Assembly (NCBI GenBank): GCA_002205965.3
Contig: NADL03000638.1
Coordinates: forward strand, 1-64,000
Reading direction: 5' to 3'
Origin: Kappaphycus alvarezii
Lineage: Eukaryota > Rhodophyta > Florideophyceae > Gigartinales > Solieriaceae
DNA: 64,000 bases
Under the pieces are notes generated by a model. That model did no database searches. It saw nothing but the letters and a program-made list of their open reading frames with translations, and had not been told where the DNA came from. The translations under genes were made by a program, and so were the position numbers. This document shows positions 11,740-22,989 of this stretch, one piece after another (positions within the stretch are counted from its first letter, which is position 1; each line of letters begins with the position of its first letter).

Positions 11740-13293
11740 CTTGCAGGTGAAATACTGTAATGCATGCGGGGAATCTTGTTCCGTTGGACTAGGTGTGTAT
11801 CATAGCGGCCCTTTGGGTTAGAGATAGTAATGAGGTGCAATGTAATGGCTGCCAACGATGAGAATATAGTACAATGTTGGCGTCCCGTGGTCGTATGAGT
11901 TGGTTGTCGGTGATGGCGTTGTTCCGGAAGAGTTCCATGGTCCTGGTAGCGGCTCTGTGGGGAGTTGTCATAGGGACTGGGTGATGTGGGAACCAGTGTA
12001 GGAACCAGCGTAAGGCGAGGCGACGTGGGTGCCCCTTGAGGATGGGGGAGGTGAGGAAGGATGGGAATGTTCCGATTTGTGTTACGGCCAGTGCGTGTCG
12101 GGGTGAGAAGCGACGTTGGCGGCGGGATAGGGGCTGTTACGGGTATTCCAGACGGTGGTGTAGAGGTGGGATGGGTGCTTCTGGGATGCGGACGTGAGGG
12201 TTTTGTGGAGAACCGAGTTGGCTCCATAGGTTGTGATGTTTTGTATTGTGCAGGCCGCCGTTGACTTCTGGTTGCCTTTGCCCGTCTTGGTGGTAGCTTG
12301 AAGGGTGGAGAGGAAGTCTGAGGCTTGTCGTTGAAGGAGGCTGGTGAGGTCCGGGATTTGGAGGATGGCTCGTAGACGGGATAGGTGGGTGGTGTCGAAT
12401 GTACCTCTCGTGCGGAGGTTGGATGCGAAGAGGTGCCGCTGGATGGAGAGGTCGGCGCGATAAAGCTCGTCGAGGTCGCGCAGCAGGATAGCTCCGTAGA
12501 GGTACGTGCTGCGTATGAAGGTGTGGAGGAGGTGGCCAGGGCGGGCGGGGGTCATGTCAGTAGTGAGGGGCGTTGTGTGTAACAGGGACCGGGTGCCTTG
12601 TAGGGTACGTTGTGCCCTGATGATGGTCGCGTCGGAGTGTATCCCCTGGGGGGTGATTGTCATTCCTAGGTATGGGGCCTTGTCGGAGAGAGGGATCGCC
12701 GAGGAATGGATTGTGAGTGGTAGTGCTGGGTGGGCCGGGTGTTGGGAGATTAATATGCACTTGTTGGGTGCCCAGTTCATATGTCTGGCCGATGCCCACT
12801 GTTGACATTCGTCGAGGAGAGTCTGGAGGAGGGAAGGGTCGTGGGAGTGGAGGAGGACGTCGTCTGCGAATAGTTTGCATGGAGGAGGGAGGGAGAGGGA
12901 GGTCGTGATGGCCGTCCGGGCGTCGGGAAGGCCATTAATAAAGACATTGAAAAGGAGTGGGGAGAGAGGGGAACCTTGGGTGAGACCGAGGCGGATTTCC
13001 GTTGTCGTAGAGGTACAGTCGTCTCTTGTCCGGACCGTGATGGGCAGGAGGCATGCTCTTATCATGGCTGTTTCTGTGTGGGGGAGCATGCGTCCGCAGC
13101 CGTGTAAAAGCAGTTGACGGTTGACCCTGTCGTAGGCCTTGAGCATGTCCAGGGCAGCGAGCCAGCGATCATGAGGTGAGGCTACGGGTACGGCCGCTGC
13201 CCTCGATACTCCGCTCAAGTCCTCGTCACCCGGTTCCGACGAGGGGCTTACCGCCTCCAAAACACGGCCATCCGCTATTGGGTGGCACCACAT
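11740..13293 (-). mobile_element. Non-LTR (LINE-type) retrotransposon, reverse transcriptase ORF, 5' truncated
   Basis: One open frame (12,082-13,293, 403 codons) encodes the palm of a non-LTR reverse transcriptase, which copies element RNA at the nicked target. Visible motifs in order: ALDMLKAYDRVNR (motif A with catalytic Asp), GLTQGSPLSPLLFNVFI (motif B), CKLFADDVLLH (motif C, the FADD box intact) and KAPYLGMTI (motif D/E region). A thumb-like C-terminal part follows and continues in a shifted frame to about 11,740. The finger domain before motif A is missing, so the copy is cut at its 5' side near 13,260. The region is GC-rich compared with PRP8. No endonuclease domain is seen. The element points the same way as PRP8 and ends about 490 bases upstream of it. 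The palm is the longest intact retroelement frame in this part of the window. Confidence 0.85.
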
Positions 13294-13880
13294 ATCCGCA
13301 AAATCTTCGCTATCGCCCTACTCCACCACGCCCGCGGCATCGCCGAAGCCCGCCGACTCGCCCAAGCTTTAAGGACCCAGAAGCCCCGCAAGTCCCCTCC
13401 CACGTCGCTCCCTGCAATGCCTCTCCCGTCCAACAGGCCCCGCCTCCCCCCCAAGCCCCCGGCGCCTGGGCCGCCAAAAGCGCCCCTCCTGTGGCCCTTT
13501 CTTCGCCCGCTGCCCTGCCGCGCCACAAGCCCCCCACCGGAGGTCATGACGGACGGCCCAACCTCACCCACGCACTCTGGTGTGTCCCCGGGTTCCCTGC
13601 CAGTGGTGACCAAATGCCGATGCCCGGAACGTGTCCTGAACCCTGACGCAGGAGGCGGCCGCCGCCTGGACACGTTAATGACGCGGTCTCCGTCGACGGC
13701 CCCGGTGCCGGCGGCAGATCTTGGCCCGCTTCCGGACGCTCTCGTGCTGCCTCCGGTTCCGCCTGCCAGTCTGCGTACACAGACGCACACTGTGGACAGC
13801 GCCGCACACGAGAAGTTTGCATGAGCTCGGCATTCCTCTCGGTAAGCCCCCCTGCATCTTCGTCACTACCTCCATCCGGC
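13294..13880. other. GC-rich low-complexity stretch next to LINE
   Basis: Very GC-rich DNA that is open in several frames on both strands. Long proline- or glycine-rich readings here are composition artefacts. A CPQC pair on the minus strand (near 13,815) might be a zinc-finger relic of a LINE N-terminus, in the same direction as the reverse transcriptase at 11.7-13.3 kb, but I cannot support it. Confidence 0.3.
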
Positions 13881-13884
13881 GGAC

Positions 13885-14305
13885 GTGCCGAAGATCGCCC
13901 CCCACTACCCTTCCTTACCGAACTCCGACCCCGTTCCAACTGTTTACGACATCTTTAGCACTCCTTACCGCGAAGCGGATATCTTTCAAGACATCCCTTC
14001 CACATGCTTCAGTCAGTTTGTACTACTCTTCATCAAGTTTGTCAAAGCAGCAGCGAATGTTCGTGGAGAAGAAGCCATCTTTCGAGCTTTCCTGCACTTG
14101 CATATGCTCCCCACCACAGTCATGCGCCGCAACCTGCGTGGGGAGGAAGGCTGGTACCATGAGAGAGGCCAACGGGCAGCCCTGCGCTAACGGCTTCGTC
14201 GCGCTCGTGCTGGCTCCCAACGGGGAGCCTTCTGGAAGGATTCCATCAACGGATACCGCCACCAGGCGAAGGTAGTAGCCGCACATTGCCCCCACGCCGG
14301 CTCTC
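13885..14305 (+). pseudogene. Unidentified plus-strand ORF fragment, possibly retroelement N-terminus
   Basis: A 101-codon frame (13,885-14,190), continuing after one shift to about 14,305, reads as plausible protein: YDIFSTPYREADIFQDIP, then FIKFVKAAANVRGEEAIFRA and a basic region with GAFWKDSINGYRHQ. I do not recognise a family. It lies opposite to the LINE at 11.7-13.3 kb and is cut at its right end by dispersed repeat copy A. The composition and position fit a retroelement N-terminal domain, which is inference only. Confidence 0.3.
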
Positions 14306-14311
14306 CTGTTA

Positions 14312-14571
14312 CCAAAAACATTATTCATCGTCTTCATGGTCAGGTTTCTACAGTTTCTTCTTCTTTTCTTCTAAAGGTATCCGACTGAAACTAATAGTTG
14401 AGAACGGTTGCTGGGGAAAAGATAAGTCTTGAACAGAACAATTGTTTAATCAAAGGCATCTTCTCTTTGAAGCCTCGAGGCATGCAAGAGACCCAGACCT
14501 CCAGTTCTGGGCGTCAACCGGGAGGATCCGGGAGGACCTTTACTATCCCGTCCCGCATCAGCACCAGGGAC
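14312..14571. repeat. Dispersed repeat, copy A (partner at 30,985-31,232)
   Basis: This segment and 30,985-31,232 align along their whole length. Both contain, in order, CCAAAAAyATTATTCATCGT, CAGGTTTCT, TGGTTTAATCAA-like text, TTCTCTTTGAAGCC, CGAGGCAT, GACCCAGA, GGATCCGG-like text, ACTATCCC and CACCAGGGAC. Similarity stops sharply on both sides, so this is a transposed or LTR-like unit of about 250-260 bases. Here it follows the 3' end of the DIRS-like element. Confidence 0.7.
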
Positions 14572-14639
14572 TTGGATTTGATTTGAAGAGCTGGCCAGAA
14601 AAGTTTCCAGATGTGAACAAAGATGAGCTTAAAACGTTC

Positions 14640-16201
14640 TCGAAGGCTCATTTCCAGGGTTTTTTCTCAGAGGGAATCCAAATTAGTGTGATTCGTAATA
14701 CGAAGGCAAGGGACGCTGCCGAAATCTTCTGAGAAAGGCGTCTTAAACTAGGCGAACTCGATCTGACTTTATCCAATAAATAATAAATGACCTGCGAATC
14801 GGACATGATAGCCGTTCTGTGAAATCTAGTTTCCTTCTGTCGAGCGAACCGTCGAAGGCCCATGAGAATTTTCCGTCCTTCCAGCAGATTGATATGTTGA
14901 AGGTACTTCCATGCTTTAGCCACAATGGGCTTCTATCTTAAATCAGGGACTGGATTCTCCGAAGAGAGTAAACTCCGGGAGAATTTTAAAACAAACTGAA
15001 GTTGGTTCGGGTGCCAAGCGGAATAGGGCGTGTACATGGTAGCCCCCCCGGCGAGAGTAGGCATCCGAGACAATCTTGTACTTGGCCAGGCTTTTCTTGA
15101 TGTCATAGTAGAGTAAAGGCGCCAATGTAACTAAAAGCCGCAACTCCATGAGGACATCCTGAGTCGGGACATATAGTTCCTGAGTACGGTGATATACTCC
15201 ATAAAAATCCTGTAAAAGCGGGAATGCAGGACTTTTGAGTAGAGTAAACCAGTTCCAAGAACCAAGAACTTTTTGTAACTCAAATACGCTCCAGATCTTT
15301 GATGCTTCCAAGCGTTTCGTCTTCCATATGAGTTCAGCCATCTTATCCGGATCGGGTTCCAAGTGTCCGTCCGACTTCCATTGGATTCCGAGAATAAACT
15401 TGGTGCCTAGTCTCGGTACTTCACACTTAATCGGCTTAGGGTCCAAGTTGACACTCTTAAAGGTTTTCTACACAGTTAGATAGAAATTTTCTACCTTTTT
15501 CCGATTATGATCAACTACGAAGAAATCTTCAATATAGCGACCGTACTGAATTGCTTGATTCTCCTTGTTGTTTGAACCAATCATTTTGACTTCCGGGTCA
15601 ATGCAGGCTAGAACTAACAATTTTGCTTGGATGGAATGTCCAAAAACCACAGAGTGCGACCATCCGATGGGCAAAAATCTGTACAGAAGCCAGTACCGGC
15701 GACCTTTCACAAGGACTCACACAAGTCCGAGTAGTCCCTGAGATGTTCCGGTAAGGCCAGCCTATGGTAATGGTTATCAATATCCAACTTCCCGGTATAC
15801 ACCAACTTGTCCCAGACAGATTCAAGCTGCCTAAAACGGACAGGATGTGGAATTGCGCCATCAGCAGGGCGGTTAAAGTGCAAATTACCTCGCTGAGCAT
15901 CTAAAATTAGGTGCTGACGAGGTTTACCCTTAGGAACCGCAAAGAGTCCGCTGGTCCCCCTCTCCTCGATTTCGGTCATTTGCACGATATTTCTTTCAAG
16001 GAGCCCTTCAATGATTTTCGGGTAGGTCTTAAGTGCTACCATGAGACCTTTCTTCGTATTTTCCAGCTCTACGTTCGTAAGGACCCGAATAAGATTCCCA
16101 TTAGTTGGGTCTGTGTATATGCAAACTATTCGCTCCGGGAGAACATGACGTAAGCGAGCGCACCTAGCAAAATTTGCAGGAGGCAGAAAAATCTTTGACA
16201 T
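14640..16201 (-). mobile_element. DIRS-like retroelement copy 1: reverse transcriptase and RNase H
   Basis: Four consecutive minus-strand frames read as one polyprotein: 16,201-15,707 (GKPRQHLILDAQRGN, then KLDIDNHYHRLALPEHLR, the motif A region), 15,710-15,468 (YRFLPIGWSHS, then GRYIEDFFVVDH at the catalytic box), 15,446-14,943 (PRLGTKFILGIQW, then KIVSDAYSRRGGYH, the RNase H start) and 14,923-14,648 (MSDSQVIYYLLDK and WIPSEK, the RNase H end). The layout, with a short thumb and RNase H directly after RT, fits DIRS/Ngaro-type elements better than gypsy or copia. No tyrosine recombinase could be found, so the class is tentative. The catalytic box reads YIED instead of YxDD. A second, internally deleted copy lies at 23.6-25.3 kb. 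Confidence 0.7.
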
Positions 16202-16399
16202 ATCAATGTAATTGATTTGTCAGACACCAACCATTGCACCGTAAACTTCCGCCGCAAAAGAGGACAGCACACGCAACTTGTGATTCCGGCGCCAGAACTC
16301 TCGACATCTACCTTCGAGATATTCTAACAGGTTTTACTGGATCTTTGTACCTTTTCCCCGCTTCGCGATAGGAATAGAGGGGCCATATATTGCCTGTAA

Positions 16400-17125
16400 G
16401 TAATAATTTCCCTTAGAGTAAAGGTAATTGAGTGCACAGATCAGTCGTCGTGTCTCTTCTCTGATCCTTCTCAAGCGTTCCTGTCTCTGTCGTAACCGAA
16501 TGCTCCGTTAATACATTTGCGCGGAAATAAAGTGAACAGGACAAAGGATGGGACAAAGGTCTCTGCGATCCTCTGACTTGACCATTGTTGCTCTTTAAGG
16601 GATTACTTGGACGTACCTCAACGTTCAACACGATCCTCATGTGAACGATTAGAGGTCTTTTGGCTCTCATCAACATTTCTCGAGCGCTGTGACCTGGCGA
16701 GTGAACTGTCACATCACAATTTCATCACTACCACCTCATGTCCATTCACCATGTGAATGACTACCGCCAACAGGAAAATAAATTTGGCAAGCCGGATTTT
16801 CTGAGGAATTGAGCGGCCAGCTCAAACGTCTCTTCCGATTCAGCAAACTTCACGGACAAAGCGCGGATGTATGGGAGGGCTGCTTCCCAGCTGCCACGCA
16901 GTTCAAAACCCCAGCTGGTCAACTAGTCAACCAAACACTAGTCCTCGTAGGATAATGATCGCTGTAACTCGGTGGAGAAGGCTAAGTTTCTCCCAAAACT
17001 CACAATACCCTTTAGAAAACGGCTAAAAGTTGCCGGTTACCTTTACCAAGAGCAAGAGTTTAGTAAATTCAGTTTTAGTGCGGTTTGCACAATTAGGTGA
17101 CTGGGAACCCGCCGAGAACGGACGG
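16400..17125 (-). mobile_element. DIRS-like retroelement copy 1: gag-like and leader region
   Basis: This region lies upstream of the RT of copy 1 and aligns with copy 2 in two blocks: 16,545-16,700 with about 23,855-23,960, and 16,790-17,120 with 24,955-25,290. A minus-strand reading near 16,890-16,745 (GSWEAALPYIRALSVKF, then ETFELAAQFLRKSG) is the best coding candidate. Together with the serine-rich text at 16,712-16,413 it suggests a decayed gag-like first ORF. No zinc knuckle is visible. Confidence 0.5.
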
Positions 17126-17639
17126 AACGATTTCAACCTACAAAAAACTCAAACAAATCGAACCAATTTGAGCCCTCTTAGTCCATTCTTCTGTTTTCAG
17201 AGACAAGAACCTTGGGAAAAAGCTAGGGAAAGGATTGGACCATAACGGAACGGAAACAGCTATGAGAACGCCCCTGTCAATCTAGACAAGGTGGATAAAT
17301 ATTTACAAATCAAAAAGTTCCATAAGCGTTTCCACTTTTCTCAAACACCTTCGACAATAACACCTGCGGGCGAAGACAGCTTCCATGCAAAGGAGATCCG
17401 CACACATACAACGTGATAAGTACCCTTCTGTTGCCTCTAGGTTTCCTAGCCCGGTTAGCTTATTACATCCTTCCAGATCTCTTTCATGTGTTTACCTCCC
17501 TCCAAAATTCATAGAAAGCAAAACGAAATGGTTGGGAACGTTTTCAGAAAAATCGGAAGCAGTGGGTACACTCATATGAAAAATTTTGATTTCCAATGCG
17601 GTCATGGGGCTTATACCGAGCCCAAAAAGCTTTATAACG

Positions 17640-18520
17640 AGGGTCCCCCCGAAGTTGGAGGTATAATTCCTTTGAGTTACTACCCCGCAAGCGGAGAACT
17701 AGGAACACTAGTCCATGAAAAACTTTATTACCTCAGAATCCATTGCTGGATCCCTCCGGAGTCGTTATCTTACTTCCCATCGTTTTTACAGTGTTCAGAG
17801 TCTCCCAAACACAAAAGTAGGAATTATAATCCATAAAGGGAGTTTGTTACGTCAGGAAAAAAATGGTTCTTTCGAAGTCGGTGCCTTAAATCCTTTCGTT
17901 GTCATGAAGAGTACTAGCCAGGGAGTTCACCCCGACTCCCCGCCCCGAAGTAGAAGATTTATTCATAAGATAATTTGTTACGCCAGAACTGTATAGTCCC
18001 GATGAAATCGGTGCCTTACTTCTTTTCGTTGTTACAACGCTACCATCAAAACTGAAATAGTAGTAATAACCCATAAAGGGCCTTGCTGTTGCGATAGAAA
18101 CGAGTTCCGTGCCTTACCTCCTTCCGTTGTCACGGAAGGTGCTACGGATACGAGCTGACGCCACCCCGAAATCCCCCTCCGAAGTAGGAGACTATTCCAT
18201 AAAATAAGTTTTTGCGTCAGAGCCAGAGGTCTCTCCAAATTTAGTGCCTTACTTCCCGGCGTTTTCATAGCAGTAAACGACGAAAAACCAAACAAAACAA
18301 GGTAACCACAGACGACCACAGGTTGAACTACGGCATACACTTGAAAGCTGCGTATAACAGAACATACATCCTACCAAAGGCAAAGGAACTAAAGAAAATT
18401 GGCCTCCCATCATCTACCACCAAATGAGGAGCATTAATCCATGAAGAGATGTTTTACATCAGAACCCATTGCTAAATACCTCCAAACTCGGCGCCTTACG
18501 TCCTTTACTTTGTTACGACT
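17640..18520. repeat. Degenerate tandem array, about 100-130 base units
   Basis: At least five to six diverged head-to-tail units can be seen. The phrase GTGCCTTACTTCC with TTTCGTTGTCAC after it recurs (with changes) near 17,758, 17,880, 18,011, 18,109, 18,241 and 18,489. A second phrase, TCCATAAAATAAGTTTGTTACGTCAGA in consensus form, precedes it by 30-60 bases in most units. A third, CCCCGAAGTAGGAGA-like and partly self-complementary, occurs near 17,650, 17,945 and 18,180. Short frames here repeat the same peptide and are not genes. Confidence 0.7.
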
Positions 18521-18524
18521 TCGT

Positions 18525-18985
18525 AGCACGAGTAATCCCAGCCCTGGAGTCCTATTCGACGCTATAGTCCGGATAAGATTCGGTTCGATCCGACGGCTCT
18601 CATCACTGCACGCACAGTTTTAAAGACACTTCCGCTCTCTACCCAAACCAAATTTTGTTCTGCAGTTAATTTTAGTACAATTTTTCTTTCGGTATAGTTC
18701 CAAGATCACCTTTCTGACTTCATTCATCCTTCCAAAGAGCGCCCTTCTAACCCTCGGCCCAGCAAAGTACTCCATAATTAGGTGCAGTAGACAAGGAGCT
18801 TTCAAGTTACCGTCATTAGAGATCTATCCCCGGACGAAGCGCCCCGCGCCCATATCTGCTCTACAGTAGCAGTCCAGAGAATCGAACTATCACCGAATAT
18901 TTAACAATGCCGCAACCAGGTAACTTTTCCGCCGCCAGGCGTTAAGCAAGAAGAATTCCTCCATCTTTTTCTGATATCTTTTGCT
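18525..18985. other. Unassigned spacer
   Basis: Nothing recognisable. A 61-codon minus-strand frame (18,805-18,620) with a basic C-terminus has no known motif. A GTTCGATTC-like box on the minus strand near 18,880 was checked and lacks a tRNA cloverleaf. Confidence 0.3.
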
Positions 18986-18999
18986 CTCTTCATCTGCCC

Positions 19000-20830
19000 C
19001 AGTGCCTCGGACGTGAAGTGTTCACGGCGGGCGGAAGCCCTATGCGCTGATGCTCGGTACGGTAAGGCAATGCGTAACCTCCAAAACGCCCGGTGTGCAT
19101 ATGTGAAAGCCCCTAGGACCGTACAGCAACTCTGGGACCTTCAACCTTCCCCGCCAAGCCCAGTGAATCAGCCCCCCGAAGACATCCTACAGCCGCCCCC
19201 CGCATCACGGAGTCTGACGTCGCAAGGGCAGCATCCTGCGTGCCACGCAATAACACGGAAGGCCCCGACCGCATGCCCTCACGATGGTTTCACCTGCTCT
19301 GCAAGAACCCTCTAAGTCCTCAACAGGTGTCACTAGCCTCAGTGTCTTAACGAAACTGGCCAACTGGGTAGAAAATGGGGACCTTCCAGACGCGGTACTC
19401 CCCATTCTCACCGCTGCAACACTGTTTCCGCTCTAGCCAAACCCTGTTCTTCGGGCGCATTGTGACGAAGACATTATTTCCATCGGCGATCGAAGATTAC
19501 CGCGACTTCCTGGCGCCCTTCCTACTGGCCAATGTTATCGAGGCCGTCACGGATTTCATCGTCCATGATGTTGGCACGTTACTACGGTGGGTTTCCTCCG
19601 ACCCGCATGTCGCCACCGTCCTCATTGACGCCCGTAACTCCTTTAATTGTGTTGGTAGGCAAAAAATGGTGGACGTCCTCCCATCTCGTGCCCCATCGAT
19701 CGCACGGTTTGCTAAGATGATTTATGGTCGGACCAATCCACCTTATTAATCATTCCGAACAGTGACCGAACGATCCTATCTAGCGCACAGGGCACCCAGC
19801 AGGGTGACCCTGCTAGCGTGCTGCTTTTCTCTCTCTCTATCCAGCCACTCATCCAGCGGATAGCCGTAGAGGACAGCATTTTCTTTAATCAGTGGTAAGC
19901 TGATGATGGGGCGATCTTGAGGTCACTTGACGGACTCTGAAGAGCTCTTCGGTCACTCGCCCGGTACGTCCCGGCATTTGGCGTATTCGTCAATCACCAG
20001 TAGACCCGCATTTACTGGCCGCAAATGATGCTCTTGGACAGAGCAGCTTGCCCAGCTGAGTTTCCTCTTTCCGAATGCACTGGTGACGGCTTCGAACTCC
20101 TTGGAGCCCTGATTGGAATCGCTACATTCACCAAGGCGTTCCTCCGGGACAAAGCTGATGCGTACCGACACAAACTGAAGCTTTTCGAGCACATGTGAGA
20201 CCCACGGGCCCGTATGCATATGCACAGACTCTGTGCATCGGCATGCCGCGTCACGAACGAGTTCAAACTTGCTGACCTAAAACACGCCTCTGGCCCTGCA
20301 GTTGAGTTCGACTTCCTGCAGCCATCCGCCTATGAGTCACTTCATTACGTAGCTCTAACGGACTACACGTGGACCCAAGCGTGTCCCCAGTTGCGCCTCG
20401 CTGGTCAGGGTTTCTCCTTGATTGACCCCTTCCTCCACAGAGCAGTAGCCTCCAGCCTCATGGATACAGCCCCAATCCGCCTCTGCACAGCGTACTCTAC
20501 GGCGCGATCAGAAGCCTTCCTTCGAAAGCGCGCTCGCTGCGATGGGACGTTCTTCTTTGTCGGCCAACCCAAATTGCCCCACCGTGTGTTCTTGCGCCGC
20601 CTCCAAGGCGATCCATTCGTCACCGACCTCGGTCTCTTCGACCCTACTACCCTTGCTGATAAGGCCGGCGACCTCCAAAAACTTCTAAATAGGGCGCAGC
20701 ATGAGGCCAGGGCAAAGGAGTTCTGGGAGGATGATCTCTTGGGGATGTACCATGCCCGAGACATCACCATGCTTGCAGGATCTGTCGCTGGATATTATGC
20801 CTCGATTTTCGCCACAGTAGCGTCGCTGCT
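19000..20830 (+). mobile_element. Non-LTR retrotransposon with QGDP-type reverse transcriptase, degraded
   Basis: Plus-strand fragments in several frames form one reverse transcriptase. Upstream of the palm, 19,205-19,320 reads ITESDVARAASCVPRNN, TEGPDRMPSRWFHLLC, and 19,340-19,430 reads ENGDLPDAVLPILTAAT. The palm follows: VLIDARNSFNCVGRQKM (motif A), SSAQGTQQGDPASVLLFSLS (motif B), a Trp-stop-ADDG version of the YADD box near 19,897, then FELLGALIGIATF. A C-terminal part continues to about 20,830 (RSEAFLRKRARCDG, then VTDLGLFDPTTLADK). One stop replaces the Tyr of YADD, and there are further shifts, so the copy is dead. It belongs to the same family as the element at 60.7-62.75 kb (both have GTQQGDP). 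Its frame continues without a break into the Harbinger transposase at about 20,850. Confidence 0.8.
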
Positions 20831-20849
20831 TTCCTTCAAGCGCACGCAA

Positions 20850-21877
20850 CGGATGCCACAAAAATTTCCACTGCCCATTGGACTAACAGGATTACGAAAA
20901 GCGACAGCCGCGATGAGAGTATTAGCGTATGGATGTTCTTCGGATTCTGTTTATGAATATGTTCGTCTTGGAGCCTCAACGACAGATAAAAGCCTTCATG
21001 AGTTCGTCCGGACTGTTACAGCGAGTTTTAGGAGTGAATTTTTACGCTCACTTACGGAAGAGGACATTAGAAGGCTTTTACACAAATCACAACAACGTGG
21101 GTTTCCGGGTATGCTCGGCAGCCTTGATTGCTGTAAGTGGACCTGGAGAAACTGCCCAACGGCTTGGCATGGGCAGTTTGAGGGTAAAGAGGGTGTGCCA
21201 GCTATTACACTTGAGGCAATTGCTGATCAGTCCTTGTGGATCTGGCACTTGTTTTTTGGCATGCCTGGATCATGCAATGACATCATCGTCTTATATTACT
21301 CTCCTCTACCACCAAAAATTGCTAATGGTCTTATCCCCCTCCTATAAAGTATATGATATGTGGTCAGAGGCGGAACATTCCTTACTGGCTGGTGGATGGT
21401 ATTTATCCAAGGTGGCCATTTTTCTTGCATATTGTATTGGATCCTATGAAAGCAAAAGAACTATTGTTGTCAACAGCTCAAGAAGCGGTTCGTAAAGATT
21501 TTGGAAGGGCTTTTGGAGTGCTTTAGGCAAAGTGGCATATCATTTCCCGACCGGGGAGGTTTCTGTCAAAAGACTTTATGAACGAGATTGAACAGTGCTG
21601 TGTAATTCTTCACAACATGGAATTGGAAGATCGGGAATGTACGGAAGGATTTCAAGCTGCAGAACAAGATCTTGTTGATAATATAACTGTAGGAGATAAT
21701 GCTTTTCCAATGTGGGGTGTCCTTGAACCTGCAAATGAGTTGACCAATACTCCTTCCGGCTCGCTTGCAGCTCTTTGGAAGGCTTCAGCATTTACTGGAA
21801 ACGAACTCGCGACACTGGAACACGAGAAAGCTAGTCATGGATCATCTTTGGAAACCAAGGGATCATCGGCCATATGA
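20850..21877 (+). pseudogene. PIF/Harbinger transposase (plant transposon protein type), 5' truncated, catalytic Glu lost
   Basis: A DDE-type transposase that would cut and paste its element. From about residue 200 of open frame 20,214-21,347: LRKATAAMRVLAYGCSSDSV, GFPGMLGSLDCCKWTW (first catalytic Asp), NCPTAWHGQF, LEAIADQSLWIWHLFFG, MPGSCNDIIVL (second Asp). In the next frame: WLVDGIYPRWPFF, then VRKDFGRAFGVL-stop-AKWHIISRP, then CCVILHNMELEDRE. Family members carry VER before AFG; here the third catalytic residue is Gly (codon at 21,503). A TAG stop at 21,524 replaces a conserved Gln. The first 100 or so residues of the family are missing, replaced by the LINE ORF. The C-terminal frame ends at 21,877, 76 bases from the convergent partner ORF. 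Confidence 0.88.
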
Positions 21878-21953
21878 ACGTTAGTGTACTGAGAACTGTA
21901 AACGATACAAGTTAATGACACATTAAGTTGCCGTACGCTTTAATACAATCGTT

Positions 21954-22900
21954 TTATGAAGACTGCTGCTGATCTGCCCGATGAGAGTCGTCATTAGCAC
22001 TTGAAGCGCCATTTCCAGATGAGGATGGAAGCTGCGACGGTGAAAACGATATCTTATCCGTCAAATTGGAAACGGTACGAGCACGAGCCTTCTTAAAAGC
22101 TTCAACGCGCAACAGATTAAAGAGCTCCACAGACTCCGATCGCATTCCGGAGGGGCATTACAAAAGAGCATCATTTCATTGTGTCGTTCTACGGCTTCGT
22201 TACGTTCTTTCTGTAGTTTCACTGCCGCTTCTGCTAGTTTGGTTTTCTTCTGGGTGTCCGCGGTTCTGCTAGCCAGTTCTTTTGCCTTACTTCGCCCAAT
22301 AGGGCGCTTATTCCCCTGCCAAGAAGATGGCGCTTCTTCCGGTCCGCTAGCGTCTCCCGGAATGACAAAAGCCCCAGATGTTGGTTCTGATGTAGAATCA
22401 GTAGCATGAGTAGGATCCTGTGTGGGTGCTGCATTTACATTCACATTACTGCCAGCCATAAATATAGGATGATCTCGTAAAAGTTTCCATGCATCGAAGA
22501 ACTTAAAGGGACGCCCGCAATTCTCGTTCGCAACAGAGATTGCAATGCCGTTATATAGAGCGGTTACCATTCTATAGCTGTCGGTCTCCGAAACGCCTGT
22601 CGGCTTACTGCTCTTAACTCGTGCAACACATCCAGAATACTTCAGACACTCGTTATTCGGGAGTTTAATACGCGCCTTAAAGGATTAGATAGTTCGTCCT
22701 TCTGTTGATGGTGGCTTAAAGCGAGCAAATAGTTCGGCAGTACGCTGGAAGAACAGTAAAGATTTCTGCTCAGACCCGAATATAGGGTCCTCGGAGACCC
22801 GCAACCAGGCACGTGCTAGTGCGTAATCATCCAATACGGTGTAATTGGTACTCCTATATCTTGCGCTAAGAGTAGAGGTGACGATAGGTATAGTAGGACA
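21954..22900 (-). pseudogene. Harbinger partner ORF: NAM-associated C-terminal / SANT-like DNA-binding protein
   Basis: This is the second protein of plant-type Harbinger elements, which helps the transposase bind DNA and enter the nucleus. The minus-strand reading begins near 22,855 with TNYTVLDDYALARAWLRVSE, LFFQRTAELFARFKP, then CLKYSGCVARVKSS, DSYRMVTALYNG and FKFFDAWKLLRDHP, typical of the trihelix-like front part. A Ser/Pro-rich middle and the conserved NKRPIGRSKAKELA, KKTKLAEAAVKLQKERNEAV, HNEMMLFC block follow. One in-frame stop (near 22,690) and one late frameshift (near 22,140) break it; after the shift it ends at 21,954. It runs tail to tail with the transposase. Confidence 0.82.
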
Positions 22901-22989
22901 AAAGCAAACGGGCTAATTACCTAATTTTTCGAGCGACTTTGCAGGAAATAATTGGCTGGAGTATACTATACCGCTCTTGAAACCTTTGA

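Noticed and set aside
13282..13824. 180-codon proline-rich plus-strand ORF
   Set aside because: The region is GC-rich and open in four or more frames on both strands; text is low-complexity with no motif.
17640..18520. CRISPR-like array
   Set aside because: The units are long, unequal and diverged with no constant short repeat or unique spacers, and the genome is eukaryotic.
18840..18905. tRNA gene suggested by a GTTCGATTC box
   Set aside because: No acceptor, D or anticodon stems can be paired around it; no other tRNA candidate held up.
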